Assembly: GCA_014706385.1 (NCBI GenBank)
Contig: JACGZH010000008.1
Span: 62,001 to 126,000, forward strand
DNA from: Phaffia rhodozyma
Taxonomy: Eukaryota > Basidiomycota > Tremellomycetes > Cystofilobasidiales > Mrakiaceae
Direction of reading: 5' to 3'
Length of the DNA stretch: 64,000 bases
Made by a program: the position numbers and the translations under genes. Below are positions 35,001-46,965 of this stretch, piece by piece. The number at the start of each line of letters is the position of its first letter. The first letter of the stretch is position 1. The notes beneath the pieces are model-generated. The model was given only the letters and a program-made list of their open reading frames with translations, had not been told where the DNA came from and searched no databases.

Positions 35001-36621
35001 TGGCAGAAGGAACGGGAAGGGAGAACGTTCGCCAGAAACTAGGAAGAAGATAGAAGACGATGGGATTTAGCGCGCACGGGGAATAAGACATGAACGCAAC
35101 GAGCTTTGAAGGACTTACCCGGTAAGTCCGGGTCGACCAAACTCGTTGTTGAAAGCACTGGATCCGAGAGGGCCGGAAGTCATGATCTCCTTGGCAGAAG
35201 AGACGTGGGCAGGCTTGCCAACCTTGTCATCTTCACTGACATCCTCCTGTTCCTCCCAAGGCATTCGCCAACCGTCTAGGTTGAGATCACTCGTCATGAA
35301 ACCAGCGAGACCCATCTTTGGTTTCGAACCTCTACCGGTAGCGCCTTCATCTCGGATCTCTCCTCCAGATCCGGTGGATGCTCCGGAGAACGGAGAAACC
35401 GCGGTGGGGTGGTTGTGAGTCTCGACCTTGATGAGGATTGGGTAGGCGTCGGCCGGTCGAAGACTGTAAGGAGTAGAGAGGGAGGTGGCCGGATCGACAT
35501 CCGATCCGTAAGGAGCAAACATCCGGATAGTTTCGGACGCACTCTCGATCACGGCCGCATTGTCAGAATAAGCCGAGATAGTTGTGGACTTTCCGTCAAC
35601 GGTCGAGGCCTTTTCGGTGTTTCGGATCATGCTAAAGAGCGAGTTCTCCTTGACAGTTCCGTCAACGGTCCACTGTGCGTTAAAAATCTTGTGCCGGCAG
35701 TGCTCCGAGTTGACCTGGGCAAACATAAAGAGCTCGACATCAGTCGGGTTCCTCGGCGGGTCAAGTGACGTGTATGCTTTGAGCAAATATGAGAGCTCTG
35801 TCGGGGAGAGTGCAAGCCCGAGGGTGACGTTTGCCTTTAGGAGAAGATCCATAGGGGAGAGCACCTGGGAGGTGTGACCGTCCTCAGCGGATGAGTGCTG
35901 CTGAGAGTCTGAGAGAATGTCCACAAATTTGAGCGAGCCGGGGGCGGAGCGGCTGAAGATCTGTTCGCTCTGTGGGGACTCTAGGAGAAGGGACTGAGTC
36001 ATCCTGTCGTGAAGGAGATTGCTTGCTTTAGATGTAAACGAGGCCACATCGATTGGACCGTCAGAGGCGATGGTGAAGAGAACACCTCGCTCGATCCGGT
36101 TAACATGGGAGGCCAGGTTGCACATCCGTGCGATATCTGTCGCCTTGGACGACCAGGGAGAGAGCGTGCCGATTCGAGGGACGATCCAAATCTGAGTGAG
36201 TTGATGGGAGGGATCAAGGGTAGAGTCGAGGGTATCACCGTATCTGAGGAGAGCATCGAGAATGTGTCGTTCGGTGGAGGCCTCGTCCGCAAGGGTGGCC
36301 TGTGCCTGTGTGGACGAGACATCGATGAGGTGAATGAATGTCGAGGAAGCACCGGTGATCTTTGGCTCAACGGTTTGCAACGTTGCGACCAGCCTAGCGA
36401 GCTTAGCCGACGAAATAGCGGAACAGCCTTCGAATGTCAACCTAGATGAAGAGAGAGATGAGGAAGAAGAAAGGAGATCGAGTAGGTTTCATGTGGTAGT
36501 GAAAAGAAACGTAAGAGGCGGCCAGGAACGAGTTTGGTCAGTCGATCAGTCGACCCTTCCGGTCTGTAACGAGACGGCTCGGAAGTGGACAAGACCGCGA
36601 TGACAGCAAGCACACTCACAT
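32091..36621 (-). CDS. ADE6: Phosphoribosylformylglycinamidine synthase (purine biosynthesis)
   Basis: Fourth step of de novo purine synthesis: FGAR plus glutamine and ATP gives FGAM. Coding parts 36621-36620 (AT), 36441-35119, 35038-34541 and 34452-32091 sum to 1394 aa, the eukaryotic large PurL length. Motifs include [30 protein letters not shown] with [27 protein letters not shown]..., the Cys-type joint [13 protein letters not shown] across an intron, [14 protein letters not shown], and in the C-terminal glutaminase [28 protein letters not shown], the catalytic Cys in [12 protein letters not shown] and MPHPERVV. The initiation codon is split: AT before donor GTGAGT at 36619, G after acceptor CTAG at 36441, giving [11 protein letters not shown]. 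The 178-nt first intron has no alternative in-frame ATG upstream. Confidence 0.96.
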
Positions 36622-37603
36622 CCTGTCAATCAGTTGACCCTGATGGTGAGCAAAGAAGGGGAGAGGGGTGAGGTCGAGAGTGAGGGATGAGTTGGGATGA
36701 AAGTTTGGGCTTTGGGAATTGTAAAAAGGTGAGAGATTTAAAATGTTGACCAAAAAAAAAGGCAGAAAAAAAAAAGCCAAGTGTGACTGGTGTGACTCTG
36801 AAGGTGGATAGAGGGTAGAGGAGGGTAAGACGGTCACATGTTACCACTGCTGTGCTCGTTAATGTGGCAAGACGTAGACAGGTGATTGAACTCATTTAGT
36901 CAGGCTGTGGATGGCATCCAGGCTTCCTAAGCCGTGGGTGGGTTTTGCGGAACTAGATAAATTCTCAATGTGATGATTAAGAGACAAGAAAAAGAAGAGA
37001 AGATTAGATCAGTTGAAGTGAGATACACTGCGTCGGACTGGTCTTGGGAAAGATTGTACATCATTCCCATAATCTCCACAGAGAAGGAGTTGCATGCAGA
37101 GATATACAACCAAGCAGATATGAGTCACACTGAAAAGATGAGAACCACACATAAACATAAACATACACACACTCAAACCCACACACTCACACACTCACAC
37201 ACTCACACACTCACACACTCACACACTCACACACTCACACACTCACACAGACTGATGCATAAGGAGAAGGATACACGTGCTGACGCACAGAGGGTACGAT
37301 ATACACTAACACAAGGTGAGCACATGGCGGAATGGCCAAACAGTCAAGCTCGATGGCGCAAGGCTGATGGGATGAGCGACAGATGACGAGCTTTCCTCCG
37401 TTAATTTTGGAATCTCGATACCGGACACTACACTTCCATTACAGATTCAACCAAGACTTTCATATTCAATAGTAACAATTACTCCGTTGAATCTCTATCG
37501 CGTCTTCTTGCGTGTTTGCGTTATTCTTTCACCTTTTTTCTTTCCCTCCTTCGTTCTCCTTGCCGTTGAGGACGACATATGCCCCACTGCCGGTTTTAAC
37601 ATC
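36622..37603. promoter_or_regulatory. Divergent promoter region between ADE6 and MET30
   Basis: About 980 bp separate the two start codons. It contains a CACACT tandem repeat at about 37167-37247 and polyA/T tracts at about 36750-36775. Open frames here (36970-37386) are driven by the repeat. No recognised operator was identified. Confidence 0.55.
37167..37247 (+). repeat. (ACACTC)n hexanucleotide minisatellite
   Basis: About ten or eleven near-perfect units of ACACTC between ADE6 and MET30, flanked by short (AC)n and (CATAAA) stretches. Not telomeric in sequence or position. Confidence 0.9.
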
Positions 37604-40600
37604 ATGGATCCCTCCATCATCTCAACTACCACCACCAACGCCACCACTTCCCCTTATATAGAGTTGCCATCAACACACCCATCGACACATTCATATCCTT
37701 TAGCAATGTCCATCGTGCCCTCGCTTCGGGACTCGGTGTGTGAACGCCCACCGGCCCACGCCGAAAATGACGACCAGGCACCGGACCTTGCCTTGTTTCG
37801 TAAAGGAAAGAAGCTATGTGTTAGGTGGGTCATCTTCTTTGCTCTCCCACTTCCATATGTGTGGTTGACTGCAAGTATGTTTGAGAGAGAGAGAGAGAAA
37901 GAGAGTGTGTGTGTGTGTGTGTACGCTGGCTTGGGCAGGTTCAGTGGATGTATGCTGGTCGCTGGTCGCTGGTCGTCGTCGTTTGTGGGGAGTTATTCTC
38001 GGATTCCATAATCCTTCGGCATCTCTCGTTCCTGTTCACCCAACTTTCTCTTCCCTGGCCCACCCCTCCTTCTCATCCTTCTTCATACTTTTCCCTGTTC
38101 CCTTCTTCCTACTCTCGTTCACCTTTGTTGGTTGAGGCTGGGAAAGAAAGTCGAATCGTTGACTGACAACCGAAACTGCTATGTCCTCCACTTCTCCTCT
38201 CGCTCTCTCTCTCTCTGTCTTTCATCAGACACGAGAAAATGGCAGACGAGGGTATCAACGCTAACCTACAGGCGGTGAGTTTTAACTTTATCTCTTCTCT
38301 GTTTCAACTCTGTCCAATTGGATGCTGATCGAGATCTCTTGGTTCTAACTCTATCTTTGCTTGTCGTTTTCTTTGTTCTTAGTCCCTCGACGCCTTGCCG
38401 CTCGCAGACCGTCAAGCCATCAACGCCGTCTGGTCCACTTTCTCCAGCTCGAATCACTCAAGAAGAGAGATCATTCTTAAAGGGCTCTTGACCATGTGTT
38501 GTTTCAGCCAGGTCCGTTTCCTTTTCTCGATCCTCTTCACTTTTGTACCTCGGTCCGTGCTGACTTCCGAGTGTCCCGTTCTTTCTTACTTTCTCTTATG
38601 CGGTTCACTTCGCCTATAGCTCTCCCTTCTATCTACCCAGGTTCAAGATCTCATCCGTCTGGACCCGTTCGATTTGTTTCCTAGAGAAGTCTCCCTCAAG
38701 GTTCTCTCCTACCTCGACGCATTTTCGCTTGGAAAAGCCGTTCAGGTCAGCAAACATTGGCGAAGTTTGGCCGACGACGACTTTCTTTGGAGAGGCATGT
38801 GTGCCCAACACATAGAACGGAAATGCACAAAGTGTATGTCAATCGATCGGTCGCTCTTTATAAACATCTCGTTGCCTCGTTGTTCTCGCTGACGCGACCT
38901 CTGCCTCTGCCTTTACTTCTTCTCTTAACAGGCGGCTGGGGATTGCCATTGCTGGAAAGGCGAAGGCTTCGTTTAGAAATAGACGGTCACTACGAAGACT
39001 CTGCTCCCAGTTCTCCTACCATTCACGCTCTTGAGGCGACTTCGCTAGAAGACAACCACTCGCATCACCTTTCACATCAACATCACCACCACCACCACCA
39101 TCATCATCATCTAGACCAACCACATATCCCCCTAGAACTCGCTGGTCCCGAGAACTCATCCTCTTCCTCTTCATGTATCACCACCCCCTCCACTCTCCAA
39201 CCACCGTCACCTTCCAACCTTCACCAGATCGAATCCGGCCCGGTCTCTCCCCGAGGAGCCAAGCGGGACTCTCCCGGCTCGGAAGACGAGGCTAACGACT
39301 CGTCTTCTTCTCACAAACGAGCTACCCCTTCAGACCGATCCTTTTCCCGCGGCCTCTCTACCTCGCCTCCGCCATCATCTGGTGGGCGTTCCCAGAGCGC
39401 CAGCCTACCAAAGCGGCCGTTCGGTCCATGTAGAACGTTGACTAGACCGTGGAAAGAAGTCTACACCGAACGCCTGACGATCGAACGAAACTGGCGGAAA
39501 GGCCGGTATACCGTGAATGTGCTCAAAGGCCACACCGATGGCGTCATGTGCCTCCAGGTCCTCAGCGGCGAACGATTCAAATTGGATGCATCCAAATCAA
39601 GATCAAAGTTTGCTAGCGGAGGTGTTGGCAAAGGAATTATGATCACCGGTAGTTACGACCGAACGGCCAGAGTTTGGGATCTTGAGAGTGGAAAGGAGGT
39701 TCTCTGTATGAGAGGTCATGCCAGAGGCATTAGGGCGCTTCAGTTTGATGAGGCCATCCTTATCACCGGTAGCATGGACCACACGATGAAAATCTGGAAT
39801 TGGCGCACAGGTGTCTGTATCCGGACGTTGGGTGGACACACCGACGGAGTGGTCTCTTTAAATTATGACAAGAACGTTCTTGCCAGTGGAAGTGCGGACT
39901 CCACCATCAAGGTATGTCTTATTTTTCTTGTCCGACCGACCTGTCTTATCTCTTCATAGTCACACATACTAACTGTTTCTTTCGGCCCCCAGATCTGGAA
40001 TTTCCGAACAGGCGACTGTTTTACCCTTCGAGGCCATCGAGACTGGGTAAACTCCGTCGTCCTTTGGGACGGCTCGACTTCGTCCTCTGCTTCTTCGTTT
40101 TCCCACGATTGGCCTTCGACTTCTACAGCCGCCCCTACCCCTCCACCTGTCACGTCCACAGGAATCGATCCTGGCAAGATGCTCTTTTCTGGCTCGGATG
40201 ACGGAACCATCCGACTTTGGGATCTCAACACCAAGGACTGCGTCAGAATATTTGAAGGACATGTCGGTCAAGTCCAAAGTCTTAGGTTGTGCATCGTTGA
40301 CCGTGATAGGGACGAGGAGGAAGAGGAGGAAGAAACTGCTGCGCGAGCGAAACAGTCGGCAGATTCAAGAGAAAGAGGAAGTGGGCACTACGAGCCAAAC
40401 CCGTTGGGGGTGTATGGAACGCCGAGTCACTCCCTGCCGGCCGGACCGCATTTGATGGCTCATCACCCGAGTATAAACCCAACAGACCCCAGAATGTCGA
40501 CACCTCCTCTGGGCGACTTCTCGATATCTAACCCTTCGAATAGCCCGAAACCCACGAAACCAGCTAGGTCGAGGGTGGATGAAAAACAGGCATTGTTGAT

Positions 40601-41175
40601 GTCGGCCAGCTTGGACAACACCGTTCGAGTATGGGATGTCGAGACTGGCAAGACGAAAAAGACGCTTTTCGGACACAGTCAGTCTCCTTTCTTCTTTGAA
40701 GGTCTTTCGTTTTCGTTTTCACGAAAACTGTAAAGTTTCTGTAGCTGATTTTCGATTGATTCCTTGTGCACGGACTGCGATAGTCGAAGGTGTCTGGTCA
40801 GTCGATGCGGACCCTCTTCGAGTGGTTTCTTCATCTCATGACCGAACCATCAAAGGTATGTTATATAGCTCTTGTCCTATCCCCGGTCATCTCCCTGGTA
40901 TTCTCCGGCCGTCACATCTGACTTGCTTATCGCATGCGTTTCTCTCAGTTTGGTCTAGGGAAGACGGAAAGTGCTCGCAAACCCTCGTCGGCCATCGGGA
41001 GGCAGTGACCTGTTTGAGTTTGACGGATACTCAGATTCTGAGTGGTAGTGAAGATGGAGAAGTTGTGAGTTCCTTCCATGATAACATCCTTCTTCATGAG
41101 CTGGGAGTTGACCGAGGGTTTTGTTTCTTTCTTGCTTCTCCTTTTTCAAAGCGAATATGGAACTTTGGAGCATGA
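37604..41175 (+). CDS. MET30: F-box/WD40 protein, SCF ubiquitin-ligase receptor of Met30/sconB type
   Basis: Substrate receptor of an SCF E3 ligase; in yeasts and moulds this group restrains the sulfur-assimilation activator. Nine exons (37604-37824, 38229-38274, 38383-38511, 38641-38833, 38932-39911, 39993-40677, 40784-40855, 40949-41064, 41152-41175) close to 821 aa. The N-terminal segment LPLADRQAINAVWSTFSS and the LKGLLTMCCFSQ box are typical of the sconB/Met30 branch. The F-box is FDLFPREVSLKVLSYLDAFS, followed by the branch-specific IERKCTKCGWGLPLLE, whose CG is rebuilt across an intron. A low-complexity linker (His run, Ser/Pro) precedes the WD40 repeats (GHTDGVMCLQVL, GSYDRTARVWD, GSMDHTMKIWNW, GSADSTIKIWNF, GSDDGTIRLWDL, ASLDNTVRVWD, then SSHDRTIKVWSR and a last blade ending VRIWNFGA). 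The fifth exon encodes ten consecutive His. Confidence 0.93.
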
Positions 41176-41630
41176 TAAAAGTCCAAGCTTGCTTTCTTTG
41201 CCTCTTTTATCTTTTTCTCGTCGTCATCATCTCTATCTTGTACTCCCACGACGGTCATCTCGAAAACACAATCATCATCATCATCATCATTCAATCAGTT
41301 GTATGCTCTTCGTATTCTGCATCAAGTCTTTCGTATCCCTTCCTCCTTCCCATCATTGTTCAGTTGGTGGCCGTGCATGTAATTCTACTTTCAGGAATTC
41401 ATTTCTACGTACTATTCGTTCTAGATATACCCCATATTCAAACGACCTATATGGTCAATTCATACTTTAGACTCTTTTCAGAAATAGACCAAGGCTCCTT
41501 GTGAACAGACATCGAGATCGATACAATACAATGATAAACACGCTAGCTAAAATTATCCTCGCACCGCATATCCTCGCATCACGAAGCGACCACCGGACAA
41601 GAGAAAACCTCTCTTTGACGGTTCGGCACT

Positions 41631-42829
41631 TCACTCCTTCCTGGTCTTCTTGGGTGACCGCTCGTTCGTAGGTCCTTCTTCGGCCTGCCGTTTCTCGTCG
41701 CCCTTTGTTTTATCAGATGACCGGGTTTGTCTGACGGAGGGCGATTTCTCGGACTTCTGTTTGAGAGGAGATTTCTCCGGAGTCGCTTTCTCTTTCCCGG
41801 CAGGCTTTTTACTCGAACCTGGCGTTTTCTGTTGTTGCTTCTGAGGACTCTTCTTTGGCGTCTTCGGCTTCTCCTCGGTCTTGCTGGATCCAGAGCCGGA
41901 ACCAGAAGCTTTGGTGGGTGTCTTTGATTTCGACGGAGGTTTGTTCTGTTTCGAAGACGGCTTCGAAGGACTTCCTTTCTGGGACTTGGGTTTGGTCTTG
42001 GGAGGAGATTTGGCCGGAGACGACGAGGAATGAGCCGGTTTCTTCTTCCCTTGAGATTTCAAGAGATCGTGTCCCCTTTATTGAAGAGGCATTGTTCGAC
42101 GACGTAGTTCGCCAAGGAAACAGAGTTCGAAGAAAGGGAGAAAAGGCGGATGTTGAGTCGACAGGGTCTCAAGAGAGACGAGATACAATAACCAATAAGA
42201 GCGACAATGTTTGAATTAAAGAAGAAGGACAAACCAGTTCTTGAGAGACTTGTAGGATTTCGTCTGCCTCAGTTCTTCCTCTGATTTGGAGCTATTCCCG
42301 CTTGATTCCCCTGCTTTGTGTCGTTTACTGTGAATCAAAAGTTTCGATCAACTGGAAGTCAGTCCATCCACCCATCCATCTGATCGTGTACACGCTCTAT
42401 TTTGGCTATGGAAGATAAACAGAGAAAATTCTTACCAGTAAGAGACAACCCGTCTCATATGCTCCACATCGTCTTTTCCGTACCCATCTGGTTTCTTCTC
42501 AGGATTAGACTTCAAGATCTGGATGATCTGTCGACCAGATTCGTGTCCTACGGCTTCTCCTCCTTTCCCTTCTCCTACAGCCGAGTCGGCTAAACAGGTC
42601 CCACACACGGATGGATGGCGTGCAAAGAAGGTCGAGATCACCAAGCCAAAGAGATGGGTTAAGATTATGACGCGTAGACGAACAAGGAAAAGAAGTAAAA
42701 GAAGAACAAACGGTTGTGCCAGCCGGCGCCTTGAGAGTCCTCGGTTTTGAGCCAATCCTCTAGTTCTTGAGGCGTCATATTGACGAGCTCGTTGAATTCT
42801 TTGATGACATCTGATTCAGGCTTTACCAT
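41631..42829 (-). CDS. DUF3140-type protein with a Lys/Pro/Ser-rich tail
   Basis: Small fungal/bacterial protein family of unknown biochemical role, often called a putative DNA-binding protein. Exon 1 (from 42829) reads MVKPESDVIKEFNELVNMTP, QELEDWLKTEDSQGAGW. Exon 2 (about 42590-42440) has GHESGRQIIQILKSNPEKKP and DVEHMRRVVSY. Exon 3 (about 42330-42240) gives KRHKAGESSGNSSKSEEELR. The last exon (about 42077-41631) is a very basic Lys/Pro/Ser/Thr tail (SPPKTKPKSQKGSPSKPSSK) ending SPKKTRKE. The first three exons match the DUF3140 core layout; the tail resembles histone-tail-like nuclear proteins. Nuclear location is inferred from composition only. Confidence 0.75.
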
Positions 42830-43052
42830 GATGATTTTGTTAGTGGGTGTGTATGTGTGTGTGTATGTGTAGGGTAGACAAGATGGTTGTTACGAAATGG
42901 CTGGCAAAGAAGGGAGACGACCAACGTCATCCCGATCAAGTGGAGGATTGAATCCTTTATCTTATCTTAACATTTTTCGATGATCTGCTTAGAAAATGAT
43001 CGGACTAGCCCTCTTCCACATTAGCCATCCACATCGACCCCAACATCCACAC
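42830..43052. promoter_or_regulatory. Short bidirectional promoter (DUF3140 gene / MpaB-type oxygenase)
   Basis: Only 223 bp separate the divergent start codons (42829 and 43053). A TG-rich tract lies at 42843-42871 and a CATCC-rich stretch before the plus-strand start. The two genes are therefore likely to share control elements; no factor site is recognised. Confidence 0.6.
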
Positions 43053-45541
43053 ATGCCGTTCCAAGTTCCTCCATTCTCGCGCCCGGTGGACCCCTCGAAA
43101 GTGATCCATCTGCAATCAAACCAGGATTCAGATCACTTTAAAGCTGGAGATCATATCGAGTTTTGGGATCATTTGTTTGAGTGGGACGATGATTGTCTGT
43201 CTGCTTCCCAGCTCGATCGGTTCGTTTCTTTCTATTGACCGATCCAACCATGATGTTCATTCCGTTCCAGAAGCCTTGATTAGAACCAGATTCTGTCTTT
43301 TAAACAGATATTCACGCATGGCCGATCCTCCGGTCGACGACTTTCTCAGCTCACTTTCCTCCTCAAATTTGGCAAATCAAGACCTCCTCCTCTTCTTGGC
43401 TACCAAAGCGGATGAGGAGCAGCGGGAAGGAAACCCCGGGTTAGCTATAAAGCTATGGAACGAGGTCTCAAGGCCACCTCCCGATGAGCTGGTTGTCACG
43501 GAAGACGAGCTCGAACGAGGTCAGAATTTCTTCTGGCACAATTGTGAGTCCTTTCCTTTCTATCTCTGGTGAACTGGCTGATAGTCACGAAATCGGAAAT
43601 CTCACTCTTCTTCCTGTTCCCTAATGGCTCCAACACAGCGGGTGGAATCTTTGCGTCTCTACTTCATTTCTCTTTGGCATCTGGGTTCTCTGCGTTAGTC
43701 GCTTGGATGTTTTCTATCCGAGTTCTATCTCGTTCTTACTTGCTGACTTTGACTTCTGCTAATTTCTTTCACATATGCTCAGCCCCCGAATCACTGCTCA
43801 ACTACATCGAGCATCTTATTTGATCCCACCTACCACACACGATGGGTTGGACTACTTGCCAATCACTCAAGAAGCATCAGCCAAGATACGTGAACGGTTG
43901 AGTGAGACTGCTCAGTTTGTCTTGGACGTCATGTCGTGCCCGTTAGTCCCAATTGCTCCCGCCTTTAGTCTACGAAGACGTTATACTCATACCAAAATAA
44001 AATTGAACGAATACTCGAATCAAAACAGCATAGCTATCCCGTCCGATGCATCCGATGATCTCAAGAAACACAATGTGCAGAGAACCTGGCGCGGACTTCC
44101 ATCTCTTCTGCCTCCCAAACTGTGCGCTTCCTCCTCCAGGGTCGATTCCCTTCCTCTCGCTGGTGAAGGTTGGAAATCCTCTGTCCGAGTCCGACTCTTG
44201 CATGGAACGGTCCGTCAACGTCTTTGGGCAAAGAGGTCTCGGTTAAGCGCCCAGAACAAGGAACAGGACGAGACTGGACCAGTGAGTAGCACAGAGCAGT
44301 ATGACGACGTGCCATTGAATGCGGAAGATATGGCAGGCACGTTAGCAGGCTTTGCGGTCGTACCCGTCTGGTGCTTAAGAAAGATGCGTATGACAAATCG
44401 AGATGGCCAAGATCCGGCGGAAAGAGATTATATCCGTCTATGGAGGTTAGTCCATCCTCTCGATATACACTGTTCATCAAGACAAAGCGAAAGTTGACCG
44501 TTGGTTTCCGGACTTGTTTTTATTTTGATTAATCTCAAGACACATCGGGTTTTATCTAGGAATCGCACCAGACTTGCTCAAGTCACATTTCACCGAGGTC
44601 GTACCCTCTTGCAAATTCCTCGCCTCCGTCGTCTGTCATATATTCCCTTCACCCAATGCGCCCTCTGCCTTATACTCCCATGATACTACAACCACTACGA
44701 CTGCCACTAATTCGGGATTAAAATGTGTAACGGATACTGTTATTAGTGACACAAACACAACGCTCTCTGGATGTCCATTCAATGAGAGAATGTTGCCTCC
44801 ACCGACCATGCCGATCTTGATTGCCATGAGCGACAGTCCGCCGATAAGAACAACGTTGGGTTATCACTCAAACTTGACTAGGTTCTTGGTCGGTCCAAAG
44901 TTGTGTGATCGGCTTGGAGTCAACGCGGTTGGAGGATGGCTTGGTCAGATCAAACTGGTTCGTCTTTCCTTTGTTCCGTTCTGTGCCGGACCTTTGCGCT
45001 CTCTCTACTTCAGGATGAGTAGAGGATCTTATATGTCGAACGGTTACTCTTTTCCTTATGTGTCACCTCAATATAGCACATGACACTCTTCGCTCTAGCA
45101 TATCCCTCATATTTCCAATCGGTATACCCCTCCACCCGATGGTCCGCTAAGCGGATCCGCGTCTCCCAAGAGGGACTTGGCCGGCTGGTCAAGATGAGTC
45201 TTGGAGCGAGAAAGAGTGTGTATCGACCTAGAACAGATGGCTCAAAGGATTTGGATGAGAAAGCATTTAAGGAGGAATGGATCGGGAAGGATGAAGCCGG
45301 GGCTAAGCAACTCGTCAGTCTTTACTTCTTTTGTGACTCTTTTCTATTTGAAAGTTCCGAGCTGATACGAAACCGAGGGCCCTTTCTTCAATGATTTCGA
45401 ATGCAATGATACAAATAGGGCAAGGACTATATATCTCTTTTGGTAGAAATGATCGCCGTTTCAGTCTTCTTCGTAGGGTCGACAGTAGTCTCAGCTGGTT
45501 GGTTCGGTTGGAAGACATACGGCCTCATTCGGAATGCTTGA
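43053..45541 (+). CDS. MpaB/latex-clearing-protein-type oxygenase (DUF2236), membrane-anchored
   Basis: Family of haem-dependent oxygenases that includes ER-bound MpaB enzymes and rubber oxygenase. Seven exons (43053-43219, 43308-43543, 43639-43693, 43783-44445, 44540-44957, 45077-45313, 45419-45541) close to 632 aa. Family-like parts are GGIFASLLHFSLASGFSAPR near the active-site entrance, VRLLHGTVRQRL with the conserved His/Arg (about residue 285), and WRHIGFYLGIAPDLLKSHF after an intron. The C-terminal exon is hydrophobic (ISLLVEMIAVSVFFVGSTVV) and should form a membrane anchor. The acceptor of exon 5 was chosen at 44540 because it gives the family motif and keeps phase. An in-frame ATG at 42996 exists upstream. 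The substrate is not predictable. Confidence 0.85.
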
Positions 45542-45644
45542 AAGGATGTATTTGTATAGCTTTATTCATGTATGGATGGTGATTTAACAGTTCTAGAATA
45601 TGGTATACTTGAGAAAGCGACGACACTTGAGAAGGTGCAAGGCA

Positions 45645-45679
45645 TAAAGCGAAGAAATTCGCAAGATTTCTTCGCTTTA
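45645..45679. other. Perfect 14-bp inverted repeat with a 7-nt loop
   Basis: TAAAGCGAAGAAAT at 45645-45658, loop TCGCAAG, and its exact complement ATTTCTTCGCTTTA at 45666-45679. It lies about 100 bp after the stop of the MpaB-type gene and before the convergent small gene. It could be a 3'-end RNA hairpin or a small palindromic element remnant. Confidence 0.8.
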
Positions 45680-46100
45680 ACCAGCCACCAGCGACTGTCA
45701 GTGTTGTTTCTCGTCCTTCTTTCAGTTAGGCGAATAGTATGTTAGCAGTCGATAGAAAGCCAGAGAAAAAGAGAAGAGATAGACAGCCTGGCGCAAGACT
45801 TCGGAAAAAGTCGAAAGAACGTCTCTCTCTCATACCCCCGCCAGATGCACATACAGAATGAAATAAGACTGTAAAAAGATTTGGTGATTGTCCGTTATTC
45901 TCTATATCAATAACAGTGAATCCTCCCAACGTTGTTCTCAGCTGATTAGCACATATTTACACAAGAGAAGAGATGATGTCGACGTTCGAGCTTGACTGCT
46001 CTCACTGTCCTCACATCCGATCGATTCAAAACGTTCACCCCAACACCCTGTGATAAATCCTTGTTGATCTTATGAAAATCACATTTGAGAGGTAACATGC

Positions 46101-46556
46101 TCATTCATGATGTCTCTTGGCCCCAGGTACAAAGGTCGGATCTCGCTCCATGTTCTCACTATACACTAATGGTTGGTTAAGATAAGAGAGAAGAGCAAAT
46201 ACAAAGTTTGAACAGTCAACTCCCGTTTATTGTCTTCAGCTCAAAGAATCTCTCCGATCTGTATATCAAGGATTATATCTCTCCCTGCCGTTCGCTGTAC
46301 ACACGTTGAGTCAACAAGCTTGATGAAAAAGAGTTGACGCACCTAACGGGTTGAAAGCCTGAGGTCTCGACCCTCCAGCCAACGCGTTCTCCTCCACCCG
46401 TTTATTGACGACCGTAGTGAATGCGAACCACGAGAGTAAGCCAATCCCTAAGAACAAAATTGGGTTTGGTGTTCGTCGACCTGGAGGAGCTCGAGGAGGG
46501 TTTGCTAAGTTTGAAACAGGCGCTTTAGGGGCCGATGGTCGCGGTGGGGAAGACAT
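46101..46556 (-). CDS. Small single-span membrane protein, unknown function
   Basis: Two exons (46556-46343 and 46165-46101) close exactly to 92 aa. It starts MSSPPRPSAPKAPVSNLAN (Pro-rich), then a predicted membrane helix PILFLGIGLLSWFAFTTVV, and after the intron a polar tail YSENMERDPTFVPGAKRHHE. Size and layout resemble small mitochondrial or ER membrane proteins, but I do not recognise the family. The leader contains a (GAT)10 repeat at 46581-46610. A longer frame starting at 46706 would read that repeat as an Ile run and is not favoured. Confidence 0.7.
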
Positions 46557-46579
46557 ATTCAAGGCGACAACTATGCTGC

Positions 46580-46580
<1 letters not shown>

Positions 46581-46610
<30 letters not shown>
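46581..46610 (+). repeat. (GAT)10 microsatellite
   Basis: Ten uninterrupted GAT units immediately 5' of the small minus-strand gene (24 bp from its start codon), so most likely in its leader or promoter. Confidence 0.95.
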
Positions 46611-46611
<1 letters not shown>

Positions 46612-46965
46612 GGTATGAGTTCCAACGCTGAGCGGTTGAGGCAAGTTGGAGGATTGTTAGGGTTAGATTCGCATATCAATAGCGCAGATTCCTCTCTATC
46701 AAACACCCGATTTCTCTCCGGTCAGCATCAACGAAGGGAAAGATATAAGTTTCTAGTCTTTGAACAAAATAACTTGGTGTTGGTGTCGCAAGATGTGTAT
46801 CAGGCCTTGTGTCCAGCGTCTATCTATCCAACACAAGATTGAGGTGAAAGGGGTAAATTTGAACTCAAATCTATACAGTCCTCTCTAACACACATAACCT
46901 CGTTCTGCAAAACATCAAATTCAAAATTCATTTATCTATCTGCTTCTATTCTAGATCATTTTCAA

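Noticed and set aside
37167..37247. Telomere-like repeat
   Set aside because: ACACTC is not a known fungal telomere unit, and the array is internal between two core genes.
37318..37390. Possible tRNA (GGCGGAATGGCC...)
   Set aside because: No T-loop GGTTCRA box or acceptor-stem pairing could be found.
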